Counted from the stretch's first letter, positions 1 through 9,020 are shown. The stretch: DNA of 64,000 nt from Methyloversatilis universalis FAM5 (GCF_000214035.2 NZ_AFHG01000058.1:62001-126000); one strand, 5' to 3'. The notes: generated from the letters alone by a model not told the origin. Translations and numbers: made by a program.

Positions 1-96
1 ACGGTCATCGTGATCGAAACCGAAGGCGCGGACGCCGATCAGGCCATGAGCGCGCTGGTGGCGCTGATAGAGGACAAGTTCGGCGAGGGCGAGTGA
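1..96 (+). CDS. ptsH: HPr phosphocarrier protein, C-terminal fragment
   Basis: The window opens inside a reading frame whose last 31 residues (TVIVIETEG ... LIEDKFGEGE) match the C-terminal strand and helix of HPr, the phosphocarrier between enzyme I and downstream PTS acceptors. The frame stops 1 base before the enzyme I start, the usual ptsH-ptsI arrangement. The N-terminal part with the phosphorylated histidine lies outside the window. In betaproteobacteria this HPr/EI pair generally serves a regulatory PTS rather than sugar uptake; that is family knowledge, not visible here. Confidence 0.85.
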   Translation, partial: TVIVIETEGADADQAMSALVALIEDKFGEGE

Positions 97-97
97 A

Positions 98-1846
98 GTG
101 ACCTTCACGCTGCATGGCCTGGCGGTGTCCGGCGGCATCGCCATCGGTCACGCCTATCTGGTGTCGCATGCGACGCTTGAAGTGGCCCATTACACCGTGA
201 CCGCGCGCAAGGTCGAGGACGAAGTCACCCGGCTGGGCAAGGCCTTCGACGCGGTACGCGTCGAACTGTCCGAACTGCGCAGCGGACTGCTGACCGACAG
301 CACCGAAGCCCGAAGTGAGCTGCTGGCTTTCGTCGATCTGCACAGCATGATCCTCGACGATCCGACGCTGTTCGACGAAGCCTGCGAATACGTGCGCAGC
401 CGCCGCTGCAACGCCGAATGGGCGATCAAGCGCCAGATGGACCGCCTGGTCGAACAGTTCGAACAGATCGACGACGCCTATCTGCGCAGCCGCAGTGCCG
501 ACGTGGTGCAGGTGGTCGAGCGCGTGATCAAGGCGCTGGCCGGCAAGCGCAACCGCATGAGCACCCGCCGGCGCGACACCGACAGCATCGTGGTGGCGCA
601 CGACCTGTCGCCGGCCGACACGATCCAGTTCAAGGCGCAGCGCATCGCCGCCTTCGTGACCGATCTCGGCGGCGCCACCTCGCACACCGCCATCGTCGCG
701 CGCAGCCTCGCCATTCCGGCGCTGGTCGGCATGCACCACGCGCGCACGCTGATACAGGACGACGACCTGCTCATCGTCGATGGCCTGCGCGGCGTGCTCA
801 TCATCAATCCGGACGAGCGCATCCTCGACGAATACCGGCTGCGCGCCCGCGAGATCGAGATCGAGCGTTCCAAGCTCAAGCACCTCACGTCGGCGGTCGC
901 CACCACGCTGGACGGCGAACAGGTGCAGCTGTTCGCCAACATCGAACTGCCGCAGGACGTCGAACAGGTGAAGGAAGTCGAGGCCGACGGCATCGGCCTG
1001 TTCCGCACCGAATTCATGTTCCTGAACCGCGACGCGCTGCCGGACGAGGACGAACAGTTCGAGGCCTATCGCAGCGTGGTGCAGGCGATGAAGGGCAGGC
1101 CGGTCACGCTGCGCACGCTGGACATCGGCGCGGACAAGGCGCTGCGCGGCGCCGAGCGCAGCGAAGCCAATCCGGCGCTGGGTCTGCGCGCCATCCGCTA
1201 CTGCCTGGCCGAGCCGCGCATGTTCGTCACCCAGCTGCGCGCCATCCTGCGCGCCGCCCACTACGGCAAGGTGCGCATCCTGCTGCCCATGGTGGCTTTC
1301 CAGCATGAGATCGAATCCGCCTTCGCGATGATCGCGCTGGCCAAGCAGCAGCTGCGCGAAGCCAACCGCAAGTTCGACGACCGGGTCGAGGTCGGCGCCA
1401 TGGTCGAGATTCCGGCGGCGGCGATGGCGCTGGGCACGCTGATGAACCACTTCAGCTTCCTGTCCATCGGCACCAATGACCTGATCCAGTACACGCTGGC
1501 CATCGACCGTGCCGACGAAGCGGTGGCCCATCTGTATGACCCGCTGCATCCGGCGGTGCTGCGGCTGGTGCAGCAGGTGATCGCCCAGGCCAAGCGGGTG
1601 GGCATGCCGGTGGCCGTGTGCGGCGAAATGGCCGGCGAACCGCAGTTCGCGCGCCTGCTGCTGGGCATGGGTCTGCGCCAGTTCTCGATGCATCCGTCGC
1701 AGCTGCTGGAAGTGAAGCGCGAGGTGCTGCGCTGCGACTGCGGCGACGTGGCGCCGCGCGTGATCAAGCTGCTGCGCTCGGACGATCCGATCCGCATCCG
1801 CGAGCAGCTCGAGCGCATCAACGCCGGCAGCACGCCGGTGCAGTGA
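98..1846 (+). CDS. ptsI: Phosphoenolpyruvate-protein phosphotransferase (PTS enzyme I)
   Basis: Full-length enzyme I, 582 residues, transferring phosphate from PEP to HPr in the cytoplasm. The GTG start lies 1 base after the ptsH stop. The N-terminal half holds the swivelling phosphohistidine domain with the active-site motif [12 protein letters not shown] (His196). The C-terminal half is the PEP-binding TIM barrel, with [16 protein letters not shown] and the CGEMAGEP motif near residues 507-514. The length is typical. It is co-transcribed with ptsH; ruvC starts 5 bases after its stop, so readthrough into ruvCA is likely. Confidence 0.97.
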   Translation: MTFTLHGLAVSGGIAIGHAYLVSHATLEVAHYTVTARKVEDEVTRLGKAFDAVRVELSELRSGLLTDSTEARSELLAFVDLHSMILDDPTLFDEACEYVRSRRCNAEWAIKRQMDRLVEQFEQIDDAYLRSRSADVVQVVERVIKALAGKRNRMSTRRRDTDSIVVAHDLSPADTIQFKAQRIAAFVTDLGGATSHTAIVARSLAIPALVGMHHARTLIQDDDLLIVDGLRGVLIINPDERILDEYRLRAREIEIERSKLKHLTSAVATTLDGEQVQLFANIELPQDVEQVKEVEADGIGLFRTEFMFLNRDALPDEDEQFEAYRSVVQAMKGRPVTLRTLDIGADKALRGAERSEANPALGLRAIRYCLAEPRMFVTQLRAILRAAHYGKVRILLPMVAFQHEIESAFAMIALAKQQLREANRKFDDRVEVGAMVEIPAAAMALGTLMNHFSFLSIGTNDLIQYTLAIDRADEAVAHLYDPLHPAVLRLVQQVIAQAKRVGMPVAVCGEMAGEPQFARLLLGMGLRQFSMHPSQLLEVKREVLRCDCGDVAPRVIKLLRSDDPIRIREQLERINAGSTPVQ

Positions 1847-1851
1847 GCCGC

Positions 1852-2388
1852 ATGCGCATCCTGGGCATCGACCCCGGCCTGCGCATCACCGGCTTCGGCG
1901 TGCTCGAGGCCGAGGGCGCGCAGCTGCGCTACGTCGCCAGCGGCCGCATCACCTCGAACGAACGCGAGCCGCTGCCGTCGCGCATCGCCACGCTGTTTTC
2001 CGGCATACGCGAAGTGGTCGATACCTGGCAGCCGACGCATGCCGCGGTCGAAATCGTGTTCGTGAACGTGAATCCGCAATCCACGCTGCTGCTGGGCCAG
2101 GCGCGCGGTGCCGCGCTGTCGGCGCTGACCGCCACCGGTCTGCCGGTGGCCGAATACACCGCGCTGCAGGTGAAGCAGGCGGTGGTCGGCCACGGCAAGG
2201 CGAACAAGGACCAGGTGCAGTACATGGTGGCCCGCCTGCTCGCGCTGGCCGCAGCCCCCGGCGCCGACGCCGCTGACGCGCTGGCCTGCGCCATCTGCCA
2301 TGCGCACGCCGCGCGCGGCATGGGCGCCCTCGGTGGCCCGGGCGCCCGCCGCCGCGGCGGGCGTATCATCGCGCGTCGCCCGGCCTGA
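1852..2388 (+). CDS. ruvC: Crossover junction endodeoxyribonuclease RuvC
   Basis: Holliday-junction resolvase of 178 residues. The RNase H-like fold begins at once with [11 protein letters not shown]. The four acidic catalytic residues are in their expected places: Asp7, Glu67, Asp139 and Asp142. I chose the ATG at 1852 because it gives the canonical N-terminus; a GTG at 1843, overlapping the ptsI stop, would add three residues. The C-terminal tail is Arg/Gly-rich. The gene is followed by ruvA after 131 bases with no recognisable gene between. RuvB, the motor partner, is not next to it but about 51 kb downstream on the other strand. Confidence 0.97.
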   Translation: MRILGIDPGLRITGFGVLEAEGAQLRYVASGRITSNEREPLPSRIATLFSGIREVVDTWQPTHAAVEIVFVNVNPQSTLLLGQARGAALSALTATGLPVAEYTALQVKQAVVGHGKANKDQVQYMVARLLALAAAPGADAADALACAICHAHAARGMGALGGPGARRRGGRIIARRPA

Positions 2389-2519
2389 ATCCGGGCGTGG
2401 CGAACCCGCCGCGTGCAAGGCGCTTTCTTCTGCTCACGGCCAGAGTCGCGGCGGTGGCGCCGCTCCCTCGGCAGCGCACCCCCTGACCCGGCACCCCATC
2501 CGTCCACCCAGGAGTCCTC

Positions 2520-3095
2520 ATGATCGGTCGCCTCACCGGCACCCTGCTGGAAAAGAATCCGCCCCGCATCCTGCTCGACGTGCAGGGCGTGGGCTATGAA
2601 GTCGATGTGCCGATGAGCACCTTCTACAACCTGCCGGCCACCGGCGAGCGGGTGACGCTGCACACCCATTTCGTGGTGCGCGAGGACGGACACTTCCTGT
2701 TCGGCTTCGGCGGACCGGCCGAACTGGCCGCCTTCCGCCAGCTGGTGAAGATCAGCGGCATCGGCCCGCGCATGGCGCTGGCGGTGCTGTCCGGCATGTC
2801 GGTCGATGAACTGGCGCGCGTGGTGGCGGCGCAGGAGGCGGGCCGGCTCACCAAGATTCCGGGCATCGGCAAGAAGACCGCCGAGCGGCTGCTGCTGGAA
2901 CTGCGCGACAAGCTGATGCCGACGGTGTCGCTGGCGTCGGCGGTGGCGCCGGACGCCAACGCCGACATCCTGAACGCGCTGATGGCGCTCGGCTACAGCG
3001 ATCGCGAGGCGCAGGCGGCACTGAAGACGCTGCCGGAAGGCGTCAGCGTGTCCGACGGCATCCGGCAGGCGCTGAAGGCGCTGTCCAAGGCCTGA
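2520..3095 (+). CDS. ruvA: Holliday junction branch migration protein RuvA
   Basis: 191-residue DNA-binding subunit of the RuvAB branch-migration complex. It starts with the OB-fold domain ([12 protein letters not shown]), followed by two helix-hairpin-helix motifs around residues 72-92 ([10 protein letters not shown]) and 107-128 ([17 protein letters not shown]), then a C-terminal three-helix domain (about 145-191) that binds RuvB. Length and domain order are standard. A purine-rich ribosome site (aggag) lies just before the ATG. It is in the same direction as ruvC. Confidence 0.97.
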   Translation: MIGRLTGTLLEKNPPRILLDVQGVGYEVDVPMSTFYNLPATGERVTLHTHFVVREDGHFLFGFGGPAELAAFRQLVKISGIGPRMALAVLSGMSVDELARVVAAQEAGRLTKIPGIGKKTAERLLLELRDKLMPTVSLASAVAPDANADILNALMALGYSDREAQAALKTLPEGVSVSDGIRQALKALSKA

Positions 3096-3214
3096 GCCGG
3101 CGGCGGGCCGCAACCGAGCCGGATCTCGGCGCAGCGGCCCTGTTCGGGCGGATGCGGTGGCCGCAGCGGGCGGGGTCTGCTGTCAGCGCCCCCCCGCAGC
3201 CACGGGCTCCGCGC

Positions 3215-4357
3215 TCAGAACTCGAGCGAATCCGCGAACTTCAGCGCGCTGAGCTGGGCGCGATTGACTGCGTCCGGCCGCAGGCTGAGCGACTGGGTCA
3301 GTTCGGCCAGCGCGTGGGCGGTGGGCTCCTCGCAGGCGCGCGCCAGTTTCAGGAAGGGCGTGTAGGCGCCGTCGCGGCCGAGCAGCGCGTCGCTGATGCG
3401 CTCCGGCAGCGTCATTTCCTCCAGCACCGCTTCCATCGGCGCGCCGAGCAGGCGGTCCAGCAGCGAGAAGGCGCCGGTGATGAAGAGGTTGTCGTGCTCC
3501 TCACGCGGGAAGAATTCGGCGCCCAGCACTTCCATCAGCCGGCCGCGCGCGATCGCGGCCTGCATCAGCGCCGGCGCGGACGGGTCCTTGGCCGCGGTCA
3601 CCAGCAGCAGCGACAGCCACTTGTTCAGCTTTTCGTAGCCGAGGATGACCACCGCGTGGCGGAAGGACTGCACCTCGCACATCAGGCCGAAACCGGCCGA
3701 GTTGATGTAGCGCAGCAGCTTGAAGGACAGCGCCACGTCCTGCTTGAGCGCGGTTTCGATCTTCTGCACGTCGGCGTTGTGGCGCACCAGGTTCAGCACG
3801 CGCACGATCTGCGCGTGGCCGGGCGCCAGCTTCTTGCCGGCCGCGGCCTGCAGGCCGGCCTTGAAGAACCAGCCGGTGGCGCCGCCGTAGCCGGCTTTTA
3901 CCGCGGCGTCGAAACCGGCCACGTCCTCGATGCCGGTAGCCAGCGGAATGCCCGCCACCTGGATGGCCGACGGCTGCACGCGGGCATCCGCCATCACGAA
4001 ACGGAAATTCAGCCCGGCCGGCAGGCCGATGCCGGCCTTGTAGTCGGACAGCACCAGCGGCAGGCCGGCCTGGGCCAGCTGGCCCACCGCCGCTGCGGTG
4101 ACCGGGTCGGCCAGCGACGGCGCGTTCACCTCCAGCATGGCGCCTTCCGGCGCGATCCAGTCGGCCAGCGTGGCGTCCGGCGTGCAGCCGGCCAGCCCGA
4201 CGAACACCGGGCGGGCCAGCGGCCAGTCCTCGCCCAGCGCTTCCAGCGCGTGGACCGCGGTGGCGCAGTCGGGGGCGTGTACCCGCATGCGGGTGGCGGT
4301 GATGGCGCGCTGCTTGTTGACGACCGGTTCGCGGGTCAGGAAGACGTTCTGGCTCAT
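3215..4357 (-). CDS. EAL/HDOD (YuxH-type) signalling protein
   Basis: 380 residues, start placed at the ATG giving MSQNVFLTREPVVNK, the typical opening of EAL-HDOD proteins. The first about 190 residues resemble an EAL domain but lack a complete EAL catalytic signature, so c-di-GMP hydrolysis is doubtful. The second half is an HDOD domain (FKLLRYINSAGFG, ALLGRDGAYTP). Such proteins act as signalling adaptors in motility, biofilm and stress control in other bacteria; the target here cannot be read. It begins 8 bases after the stop of the ferredoxin-type oxidoreductase, so the two form an operon. Residues upstream of this start in the same frame overlap that gene and were excluded. Confidence 0.85.
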   Translation of the reverse strand: MSQNVFLTREPVVNKQRAITATRMRVHAPDCATAVHALEALGEDWPLARPVFVGLAGCTPDATLADWIAPEGAMLEVNAPSLADPVTAAAVGQLAQAGLPLVLSDYKAGIGLPAGLNFRFVMADARVQPSAIQVAGIPLATGIEDVAGFDAAVKAGYGGATGWFFKAGLQAAAGKKLAPGHAQIVRVLNLVRHNADVQKIETALKQDVALSFKLLRYINSAGFGLMCEVQSFRHAVVILGYEKLNKWLSLLLVTAAKDPSAPALMQAAIARGRLMEVLGAEFFPREEHDNLFITGAFSLLDRLLGAPMEAVLEEMTLPERISDALLGRDGAYTPFLKLARACEEPTAHALAELTQSLSLRPDAVNRAQLSALKFADSLEF

Positions 4358-4365
4358 GAAGTGGG

Positions 4366-5379
4366 TCAGGTCGAATAGGTGAAGGAATCGGCGTGAAAGT
4401 GCTCTATCGGCAGCGCGCACTGGCGGGTGAAGTCGTCCCTGGCGGCATCGATCATGGCCGGACCGCCGCAGGCATACACCTGGTGGCCGGACAGGTCGGG
4501 CAGGTCGGCCATCACCACCTGATGGACCAGACCGGTACGGCCGGTCCAGGCGTCGCCGGCAGCCGGCTCGGACAGCACCGGCACGTAGCGGAAGCCGGGC
4601 AGGGCGGCAGTCCAGCTTTCGGCCAGTTCATGCATGTACAGGTCCTGCTTCGTGCGCGCGCCCCAGTACAGCGTGATCGGCTGCGTGTAGCCCACCTTGA
4701 TCGCGTGCTCGATCACCGCCTTCATCGGCGCGAAGCCGGTGCCGCCGGCCACCATGACCACCGGCCGCTCGACGTCCTCGCGCAGGAAGAAGCTGCCGTG
4801 CGGGCCTTCGAAGCGCAGGATGTCGCGCTCCTTCATGCTGTTGAACACGTGGCCGGTGAAATGGCCGCCCGGCACTTCGCGGATGTGCAGCGTGATGAAC
4901 TCATCGTCGTGCGGCGCGTTGGCGATCGAGAAGCTGCGGCGCTTGCCTTCCTTGAGCAGGAAATCGATGTACTGACCGGCCAGGAACTGCAGGCGCTCGT
5001 TGGCCGGCAGCTTGAGCTTGAGCAGCATCACGTCGGGCGCGAGTTTCTGCATTTCCTGCACGCGGGTCGGCAGGGTGCGCACCGCGATGTCCTTCAGGCC
5101 GCCGACCTCGCGGCATTCCAGCACCAGGTCGGAGCGCGCGGTGGCCACGCAGAACAGCGCGTAGCCCTGGGTCTTTTCGGCATCGGTCAGCTTGCCGGCC
5201 TGATGCTGGCCGTAATCGACGGTGCCGGACAGGATCTTGCCCTTGCACGAGCCGCAGGCGCCGTTGCGGCAGCCGTAGGGCAGGTTGAAGCCGGCGCTGA
5301 GCGCGGCGTCGAGCAGGCGGGTTTCGGCATCGGTGGTGAAACAGTGCTGGCTGGGCTGGAGGGTGACCTGATAGGACAT
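4366..5379 (-). CDS. 2Fe-2S ferredoxin/flavin NAD(P)H reductase (AscD-like)
   Basis: 337-residue electron-transfer flavoenzyme. A plant-type 2Fe-2S ferredoxin domain comes first, with cysteines at 37, 42, 45 and 77 (CRNGACGSC ... FC). A flavin-binding FNR barrel follows (RRSFSIAN, near residue 155) and then an NAD(P)-binding domain (VMVAGGTGFAPM, YACGGPAMI). The best family match is the CDP-6-deoxy-delta-3,4-glucoseen reductase-like group found across betaproteobacteria, where it is usually not tied to deoxysugar synthesis. The start is the ATG giving MSYQVTLQPS; it lies 22 bases from the divergent SDR gene, so the two promoters must overlap. Confidence 0.9.
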   Translation of the reverse strand: MSYQVTLQPSQHCFTTDAETRLLDAALSAGFNLPYGCRNGACGSCKGKILSGTVDYGQHQAGKLTDAEKTQGYALFCVATARSDLVLECREVGGLKDIAVRTLPTRVQEMQKLAPDVMLLKLKLPANERLQFLAGQYIDFLLKEGKRRSFSIANAPHDDEFITLHIREVPGGHFTGHVFNSMKERDILRFEGPHGSFFLREDVERPVVMVAGGTGFAPMKAVIEHAIKVGYTQPITLYWGARTKQDLYMHELAESWTAALPGFRYVPVLSEPAAGDAWTGRTGLVHQVVMADLPDLSGHQVYACGGPAMIDAARDDFTRQCALPIEHFHADSFTYST

Positions 5380-5401
5380 GGCTGCGTGAGACAATCCGGT
5401 A

Positions 5402-6340
5402 ATGAACAGAACGAAACGGTCGCGACGGTCCGCCCCTGCTGCGTGGTGCGGCGCGCGGTCAAGACTGCTGATTGTAGGCTGTGGCGACGTCGCGCGTCGC
5501 GCCCTGCCCGCGCTGACGCGTCGCGTGCGCGTGCTGGCGCTCGTGCGCAGCGCCGAGTCGGCCGCTGCGCTGCGGCCGCTGGGCGTGCGCTGCGTAGCGG
5601 CCGATCTCGATGACCGGCGCAGCCTGCGACGCATCGCGTCGCTCGCCCGCTGGGTGTGGCATTTCGCGCCGCCGCCGAATTCCGGGGCAGCGACCGACCC
5701 GCGCAGCCGGGCGCTGGTCGATGTGCTGGCAGGCGCCGGCCGCGTGCGGCGGCTGTGCTACATCAGCACCAGTGGCGTGTATGGCGACTGCGCCGGCGCC
5801 GTGGTGCCGGAAACCCGGCCGCTCGCGCCGGCCAGCGCACGCGGCAAGCGGCGGGTCGATGCCGAGCGCGCAGTGCGCACGCTGGCGCGTCGCGGCGTCG
5901 CGGTATCCATCCTGCGCGCGCCCGGCATCTACGGGCCGGACCGCCTGCCGCTCGACCGCCTGCGCCGCGGCGACCCGGTGCTGCGCGCCGAGGACGACGT
6001 GCATACCAATCACATTGACGCGGCCGATCTCGCCCGGCTGGCCTGGGCGGCGCTGCACCGCGCGCGGGGCGGGCGTACCTACAACGCCAGCGACGACACC
6101 CGGCTGAAGATGGCCGACTATTTCGACCGCGTGGCCGATGCCTGCGGGCTGCCGCGCCCGCCGCGGGTGGCGCGCGCCGAGGCCGGCCAGCGGCTGAGCC
6201 CGATGACGCTTTCCTTCATGAGCGAATCGCGGGTGCTGGACAACCGTCGCATGAAGCGCGAACTGCGCCTGCGCCTGGCGCGGCCCGACGTCGACGCGGT
6301 GCTGGCCGCCGCACTGAATTCCCCTTCCACGACCTTCTGA
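5402..6340 (+). CDS. NAD(P)-binding SDR/epimerase-like protein (YeeZ-like)
   Basis: 312-residue protein with an N-terminal Rossmann motif (LLIVGCGDVARRAL, about residues 22-35) and an extended-SDR style active-site strand (CYISTSGVYGD). The usual YxxxK lysine is not in its standard place, as in the YeeZ group of atypical SDRs. It resembles proteins annotated NAD-dependent epimerase/dehydratase; no substrate can be inferred. The first about 20 residues are basic and poorly conserved-looking, so translation could begin later. It is divergent from the oxidoreductase and followed after 11 bases by hemJ. Confidence 0.8.
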   Translation: MNRTKRSRRSAPAAWCGARSRLLIVGCGDVARRALPALTRRVRVLALVRSAESAAALRPLGVRCVAADLDDRRSLRRIASLARWVWHFAPPPNSGAATDPRSRALVDVLAGAGRVRRLCYISTSGVYGDCAGAVVPETRPLAPASARGKRRVDAERAVRTLARRGVAVSILRAPGIYGPDRLPLDRLRRGDPVLRAEDDVHTNHIDAADLARLAWAALHRARGGRTYNASDDTRLKMADYFDRVADACGLPRPPRVARAEAGQRLSPMTLSFMSESRVLDNRRMKRELRLRLARPDVDAVLAAALNSPSTTF

Positions 6341-6351
6341 CCCTGTCGACC

Positions 6352-6780
6352 ATGCAAAGCAGCTATCTGTGGGCCAAGGCCCTGCACATCGTTTTCGTCA
6401 CCAGCTGGTTCGCCGGCCTGTTCTACCTGCCGCGCATCTACGTGAATCTGGCCATGCTCGGCCCGGAGGAGGTCGCGGTGCGCGACCGGCTGCTGCTGAT
6501 GGCGCGCAAGCTGCTGCGCTTCATGGGGCCGCTGTCCGGCCTGGCGGTCGGTTTCGGCCTGTGGCTGTGGCTGGGCGAGGGCATTTCCGGCGGCTGGATG
6601 CACGCCAAGCTCACGCTGGTGCTGCTGCTGATCGGCTACCACCATTACTGCGCACGGCTGCTGCGCGACTTCGAAGCCGGGCGCAACACCCGCAGCCATG
6701 TCTGGTACCGCTGGTTCAACGAAGCGCCGGTGCTGGCGCTGTTCGCGGTCGTCATCCTGGTCGTGCTGAAGCCCTTCTGA
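6352..6780 (+). CDS. hemJ: HemJ-type protoporphyrinogen IX oxidase (CopD-like membrane protein)
   Basis: 142-residue integral membrane protein with four predicted hydrophobic segments. It opens with YLWAKALHIVFVTSWFAGLF, which carries the conserved histidine of the HemJ/UPF0093 family; a second HemJ-like element is GGWMHAKLTLVLLL. HemJ oxidises protoporphyrinogen IX in haem synthesis in bacteria lacking HemG and HemY. Length and topology match the family. It lies in a tight plus-strand run, with the methyltransferase gene starting 3 bases after its stop. Confidence 0.85.
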   Translation: MQSSYLWAKALHIVFVTSWFAGLFYLPRIYVNLAMLGPEEVAVRDRLLLMARKLLRFMGPLSGLAVGFGLWLWLGEGISGGWMHAKLTLVLLLIGYHHYCARLLRDFEAGRNTRSHVWYRWFNEAPVLALFAVVILVVLKPF

Positions 6781-6783
6781 GCC

Positions 6784-8031
6784 ATGAATACGCCTTCGAA
6801 CTCCCCCAGACCCGGCGTACGCGCCGTCCGCCGCGTGGTCCGCGAAGAACCTGAGCTGAAGCCGGGCCAGCACTTCTTCTCGCCCTGTCCGCGCGGTCTC
6901 GAACCGGTGCTGGCCGACGAACTGGCCGGTCTCGGCGCCGCCGACGTGAAGGTGGTGCCGGGCGGCGTCGGCTACACCGGCGACTGGAAGCTGGTCTATA
7001 CCGTCAATCTGGAAAGCCGCATCGCCACCCGCGTGCTGTGGCGGGTCGGCCAGGGGCCGTACCGCAAGGAAGACGACATCTACAAGCTGGCGTACGGGCT
7101 GCAGTGGGAACGCTGGTTCAGCCCGAAGCGCACGCTGCGCGTCTATACGACCGCGGTGCGTTCGCCGCTGAAGAGCGTGGATTTCGTGACCCTGCGGGTG
7201 AAGGACGCGATCTGCGACCGCATGCGCGAACAGACCCGTCAGCGGCCCAGCATCGACACCGCCAGCCCTGACGTGCGCGCCCACGTGTTCCTGACCGACC
7301 GCGAAGCCACGCTCTACCTCGATACCTCGGGCGAGCCGCTGTACAAGCGCGGTTTCAAGGTGGCCGCGGTCGAGGCGCCGATCAAGGAGAACCTCGCCGC
7401 CGGCATCATCATGCTGTCCGGCTGGGACAAGGTGGAGCCCTTCTTCGACCCGATGTGCGGCAGCGGCACCTTCCTGATCGAAGCCGCGCAGATGGCGCTC
7501 GACATCGCGCCCGGCCTCGGCCGCGACTTCGCCTTCGAAAAGCTCACGCCGTTCAGCGCAGGGGTGTGGAGCACGGTGCGCGACGCCGCCGCCGCGCGCG
7601 CGCAGCCGCCGCGCGAGCTGCCGATCTTCGGCTCCGACATTTCCGGCCGCGAACTGGCGCGCACCAAGGAAAACCTGCAGGCGGCCAAGCTGCCCTGGGT
7701 GGTGAAGGTGGAGGGGGCGGACGTGCTGGACCGCAATCCGCCGGCCGACCACGGCGTGATGGTGACCAATCCGCCCTACGGTGTCCGGCTGGAAGATCAG
7801 ACCGCGCTGCAGGCCTTCTACCCGAAGCTGGGCGACCTGCTGAAGCAGCGCTATGCAGGCTGGCGCTGTCACTTCATCACCGCCGATCCGGACTTCCCGA
7901 AGCTGATCAAGCTGAAGGCCAGCCGCCGCACGCCGCTGTTCAACGGTGCGCTGGAATGCCGGCTGTTCGAGTACCGCATGGTCGAGGGCAGCCTGCGCGG
8001 ACCGAAGCCGGACGCCGCCGGCGAACCCTGA
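6784..8031 (+). CDS. THUMP-domain class I SAM RNA methyltransferase (RlmL N-terminal-like)
   Basis: 415 residues. After a short basic leader comes a ferredoxin-like/THUMP RNA-binding region (about 25-165). The Rossmann methyltransferase has PFFDPMCGSGTFLIEAA (SAM motif I, about residue 220) and the catalytic NPPY motif at residue 329. This is the layout of 23S rRNA guanine-N2 methyltransferases of the RlmL/YcbY type, here as a stand-alone enzyme without the RlmK half, which is common outside enterics. Substrate G2445 is inferred from the family only. Confidence 0.88.
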   Translation: MNTPSNSPRPGVRAVRRVVREEPELKPGQHFFSPCPRGLEPVLADELAGLGAADVKVVPGGVGYTGDWKLVYTVNLESRIATRVLWRVGQGPYRKEDDIYKLAYGLQWERWFSPKRTLRVYTTAVRSPLKSVDFVTLRVKDAICDRMREQTRQRPSIDTASPDVRAHVFLTDREATLYLDTSGEPLYKRGFKVAAVEAPIKENLAAGIIMLSGWDKVEPFFDPMCGSGTFLIEAAQMALDIAPGLGRDFAFEKLTPFSAGVWSTVRDAAAARAQPPRELPIFGSDISGRELARTKENLQAAKLPWVVKVEGADVLDRNPPADHGVMVTNPPYGVRLEDQTALQAFYPKLGDLLKQRYAGWRCHFITADPDFPKLIKLKASRRTPLFNGALECRLFEYRMVEGSLRGPKPDAAGEP

Positions 8032-8037
8032 GGCCGG

Positions 8038-8078
8038 CCGGCAGTCTGATAGGGCATCGCCCTTGAAAGGACTGCCGG
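8038..8078. promoter_or_regulatory. Perfect 9-bp inverted repeat against a start codon
   Basis: Arms ccggcagtc (8038-8046) and gactgccgg (8070-8078) are perfectly complementary. A second stem, agggc/gccct (8051-8055/8059-8063), sits inside. The right arm ends at the base before the ATG at 8079 and begins within the ribosome-binding purines (aaagga, 8066-8071). Folded in mRNA it could end the upstream transcript or gate translation of the next gene; there is no T-run to favour a terminator. Confidence 0.5.
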
Positions 8079-8456
8079 ATGCGCTTCACGCCCTGCAAGA
8101 CATGGATGTGCGCCGCGCTGGTCGCGTGCGCGCTGCCTGCCGCTGCCACCGAGCCGGCCGCCGCGAACGACTGGACGTTGGCCGGCCGCCTTGGCCTGAT
8201 GCAGTTCATCGTGGTGCCCGAGGCCTCCGCGCGCGACCGCGACTATTACACCCGGGTGATCGAACAGAGTTGCGGCAAGGAAGAAACCTGCTTCCTGCGC
8301 TTCTTCACCAACAGCACCGGTGCCACGCCCACGGTGCCGCTGCCCGACGCCATCCTGGCCGAACCCACCGCCCTGTTCCAGCGCTCGATCAAGCAGGCGC
8401 GCGAACAGTTCCAGTGGAGCTGCCGGCTGCAGCTGGCGGAAGCGAACTGCTTCTGA
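8079..8456 (+). CDS. Small exported protein of unknown function
   Basis: 125 residues with a clear Sec signal peptide (basic start, hydrophobic core to about residue 22, AAATEP cleavage region). The mature part is about 100 residues with four cysteines (CGKEETC and CRLQLAEANC) that could form two disulfides in the periplasm. I do not recognise the family. It stands alone between the methyltransferase and the cytochrome gene, with an inverted repeat directly upstream of its start. Confidence 0.7.
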   Translation: MRFTPCKTWMCAALVACALPAAATEPAAANDWTLAGRLGLMQFIVVPEASARDRDYYTRVIEQSCGKEETCFLRFFTNSTGATPTVPLPDAILAEPTALFQRSIKQAREQFQWSCRLQLAEANCF

Positions 8457-8465
8457 TCGTCGTAG

Positions 8466-8483
8466 CGCTTCGCGTGCGAAGCG
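8466..8483. terminator. Hairpin downstream of the small exported protein
   Basis: Perfect 8-bp stem cgcttcgc/gcgaagcg with a 2-base centre, 10 bases after the preceding stop codon. No T-tract follows, so if it terminates it does so poorly or with Rho; it may instead protect the mRNA 3' end. Confidence 0.4.
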
Positions 8484-8508
8484 ATAGATGGCGCGTTGCA
8501 GCATGCGA

Positions 8509-8522
8509 TTGATGCACATCAA
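8509..8522 (+). promoter_or_regulatory. FNR/ANR/DNR-type binding site
   Basis: TTGATGCACATCAA is a perfect match to the TTGAT-N4-ATCAA consensus of the FNR/CRP redox regulators. It lies about 112 bases upstream of the cytochrome c ATG. Centred at -41.5 it would place the transcript start near 8557, giving a leader of about 70 bases. It implies induction of the cytochrome at low oxygen or with nitrogen oxides. Confidence 0.7.
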
Positions 8523-8627
8523 TCCCCTACGGCCTGCAGGGCCTTAGCGTGACGGCATGAGACGTCTCAACGGTTTCACGAACGCCGTCCGGACGCCATG
8601 CCATTCATTCATCAGGGGAGCTTCACC

Positions 8628-9011
8628 ATGAAAACCATTCTCTGTGCGGTCGCAGCAGGCGCACTTTCGCTCACCGCCGGCAGCGCCTTCGCCGCCGACG
8701 CAGCCACCGACGCCGCCATGCTCAAGCTGGCCGGCAGCAGCGGCTGTACCGTGTGCCACAGCGTCGAACCGTCGACCAAGGCGGGCGAAAAGCCGGTCGG
8801 TCCGGCCTGGCGTGACGTCGCCGCCCGCTACGCCGGCAACAAGGACGCGCAGAAGACCCTGACCCAGACCGTCATGAAGGGCTCCAACCCCTACGACAGC
8901 CACTGGAAGGGCAAGGCCGCCGGCCTCGCCATGCCGCCCAACGCGGTTGCGATCAACGAAGCCGACGCCGGCAAGCTGGTGGGCTGGATCCTGTCGCTGA
9001 ACACGAAGTGA
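8628..9011 (+). CDS. Class I c-type cytochrome (c551/c552-like)
   Basis: 127-residue periplasmic monohaem cytochrome. A signal peptide covers residues 1-22 (GSAFA-AD). The haem motif is CTVCH (Cys40, Cys43, His44), and Met102 in LAMPPN is the likely axial ligand. It belongs to the small electron-shuttle cytochromes that feed cbb3 oxidases or nitrite reductases. The start at 8628 follows a strong ribosome site (aggggag); an upstream in-frame ATG at 8598 would disrupt the signal peptide. An FNR box upstream suggests expression under oxygen limitation. Confidence 0.92.
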   Translation: MKTILCAVAAGALSLTAGSAFAADAATDAAMLKLAGSSGCTVCHSVEPSTKAGEKPVGPAWRDVAARYAGNKDAQKTLTQTVMKGSNPYDSHWKGKAAGLAMPPNAVAINEADAGKLVGWILSLNTK

Positions 9012-9020
9012 GTAGAACAA

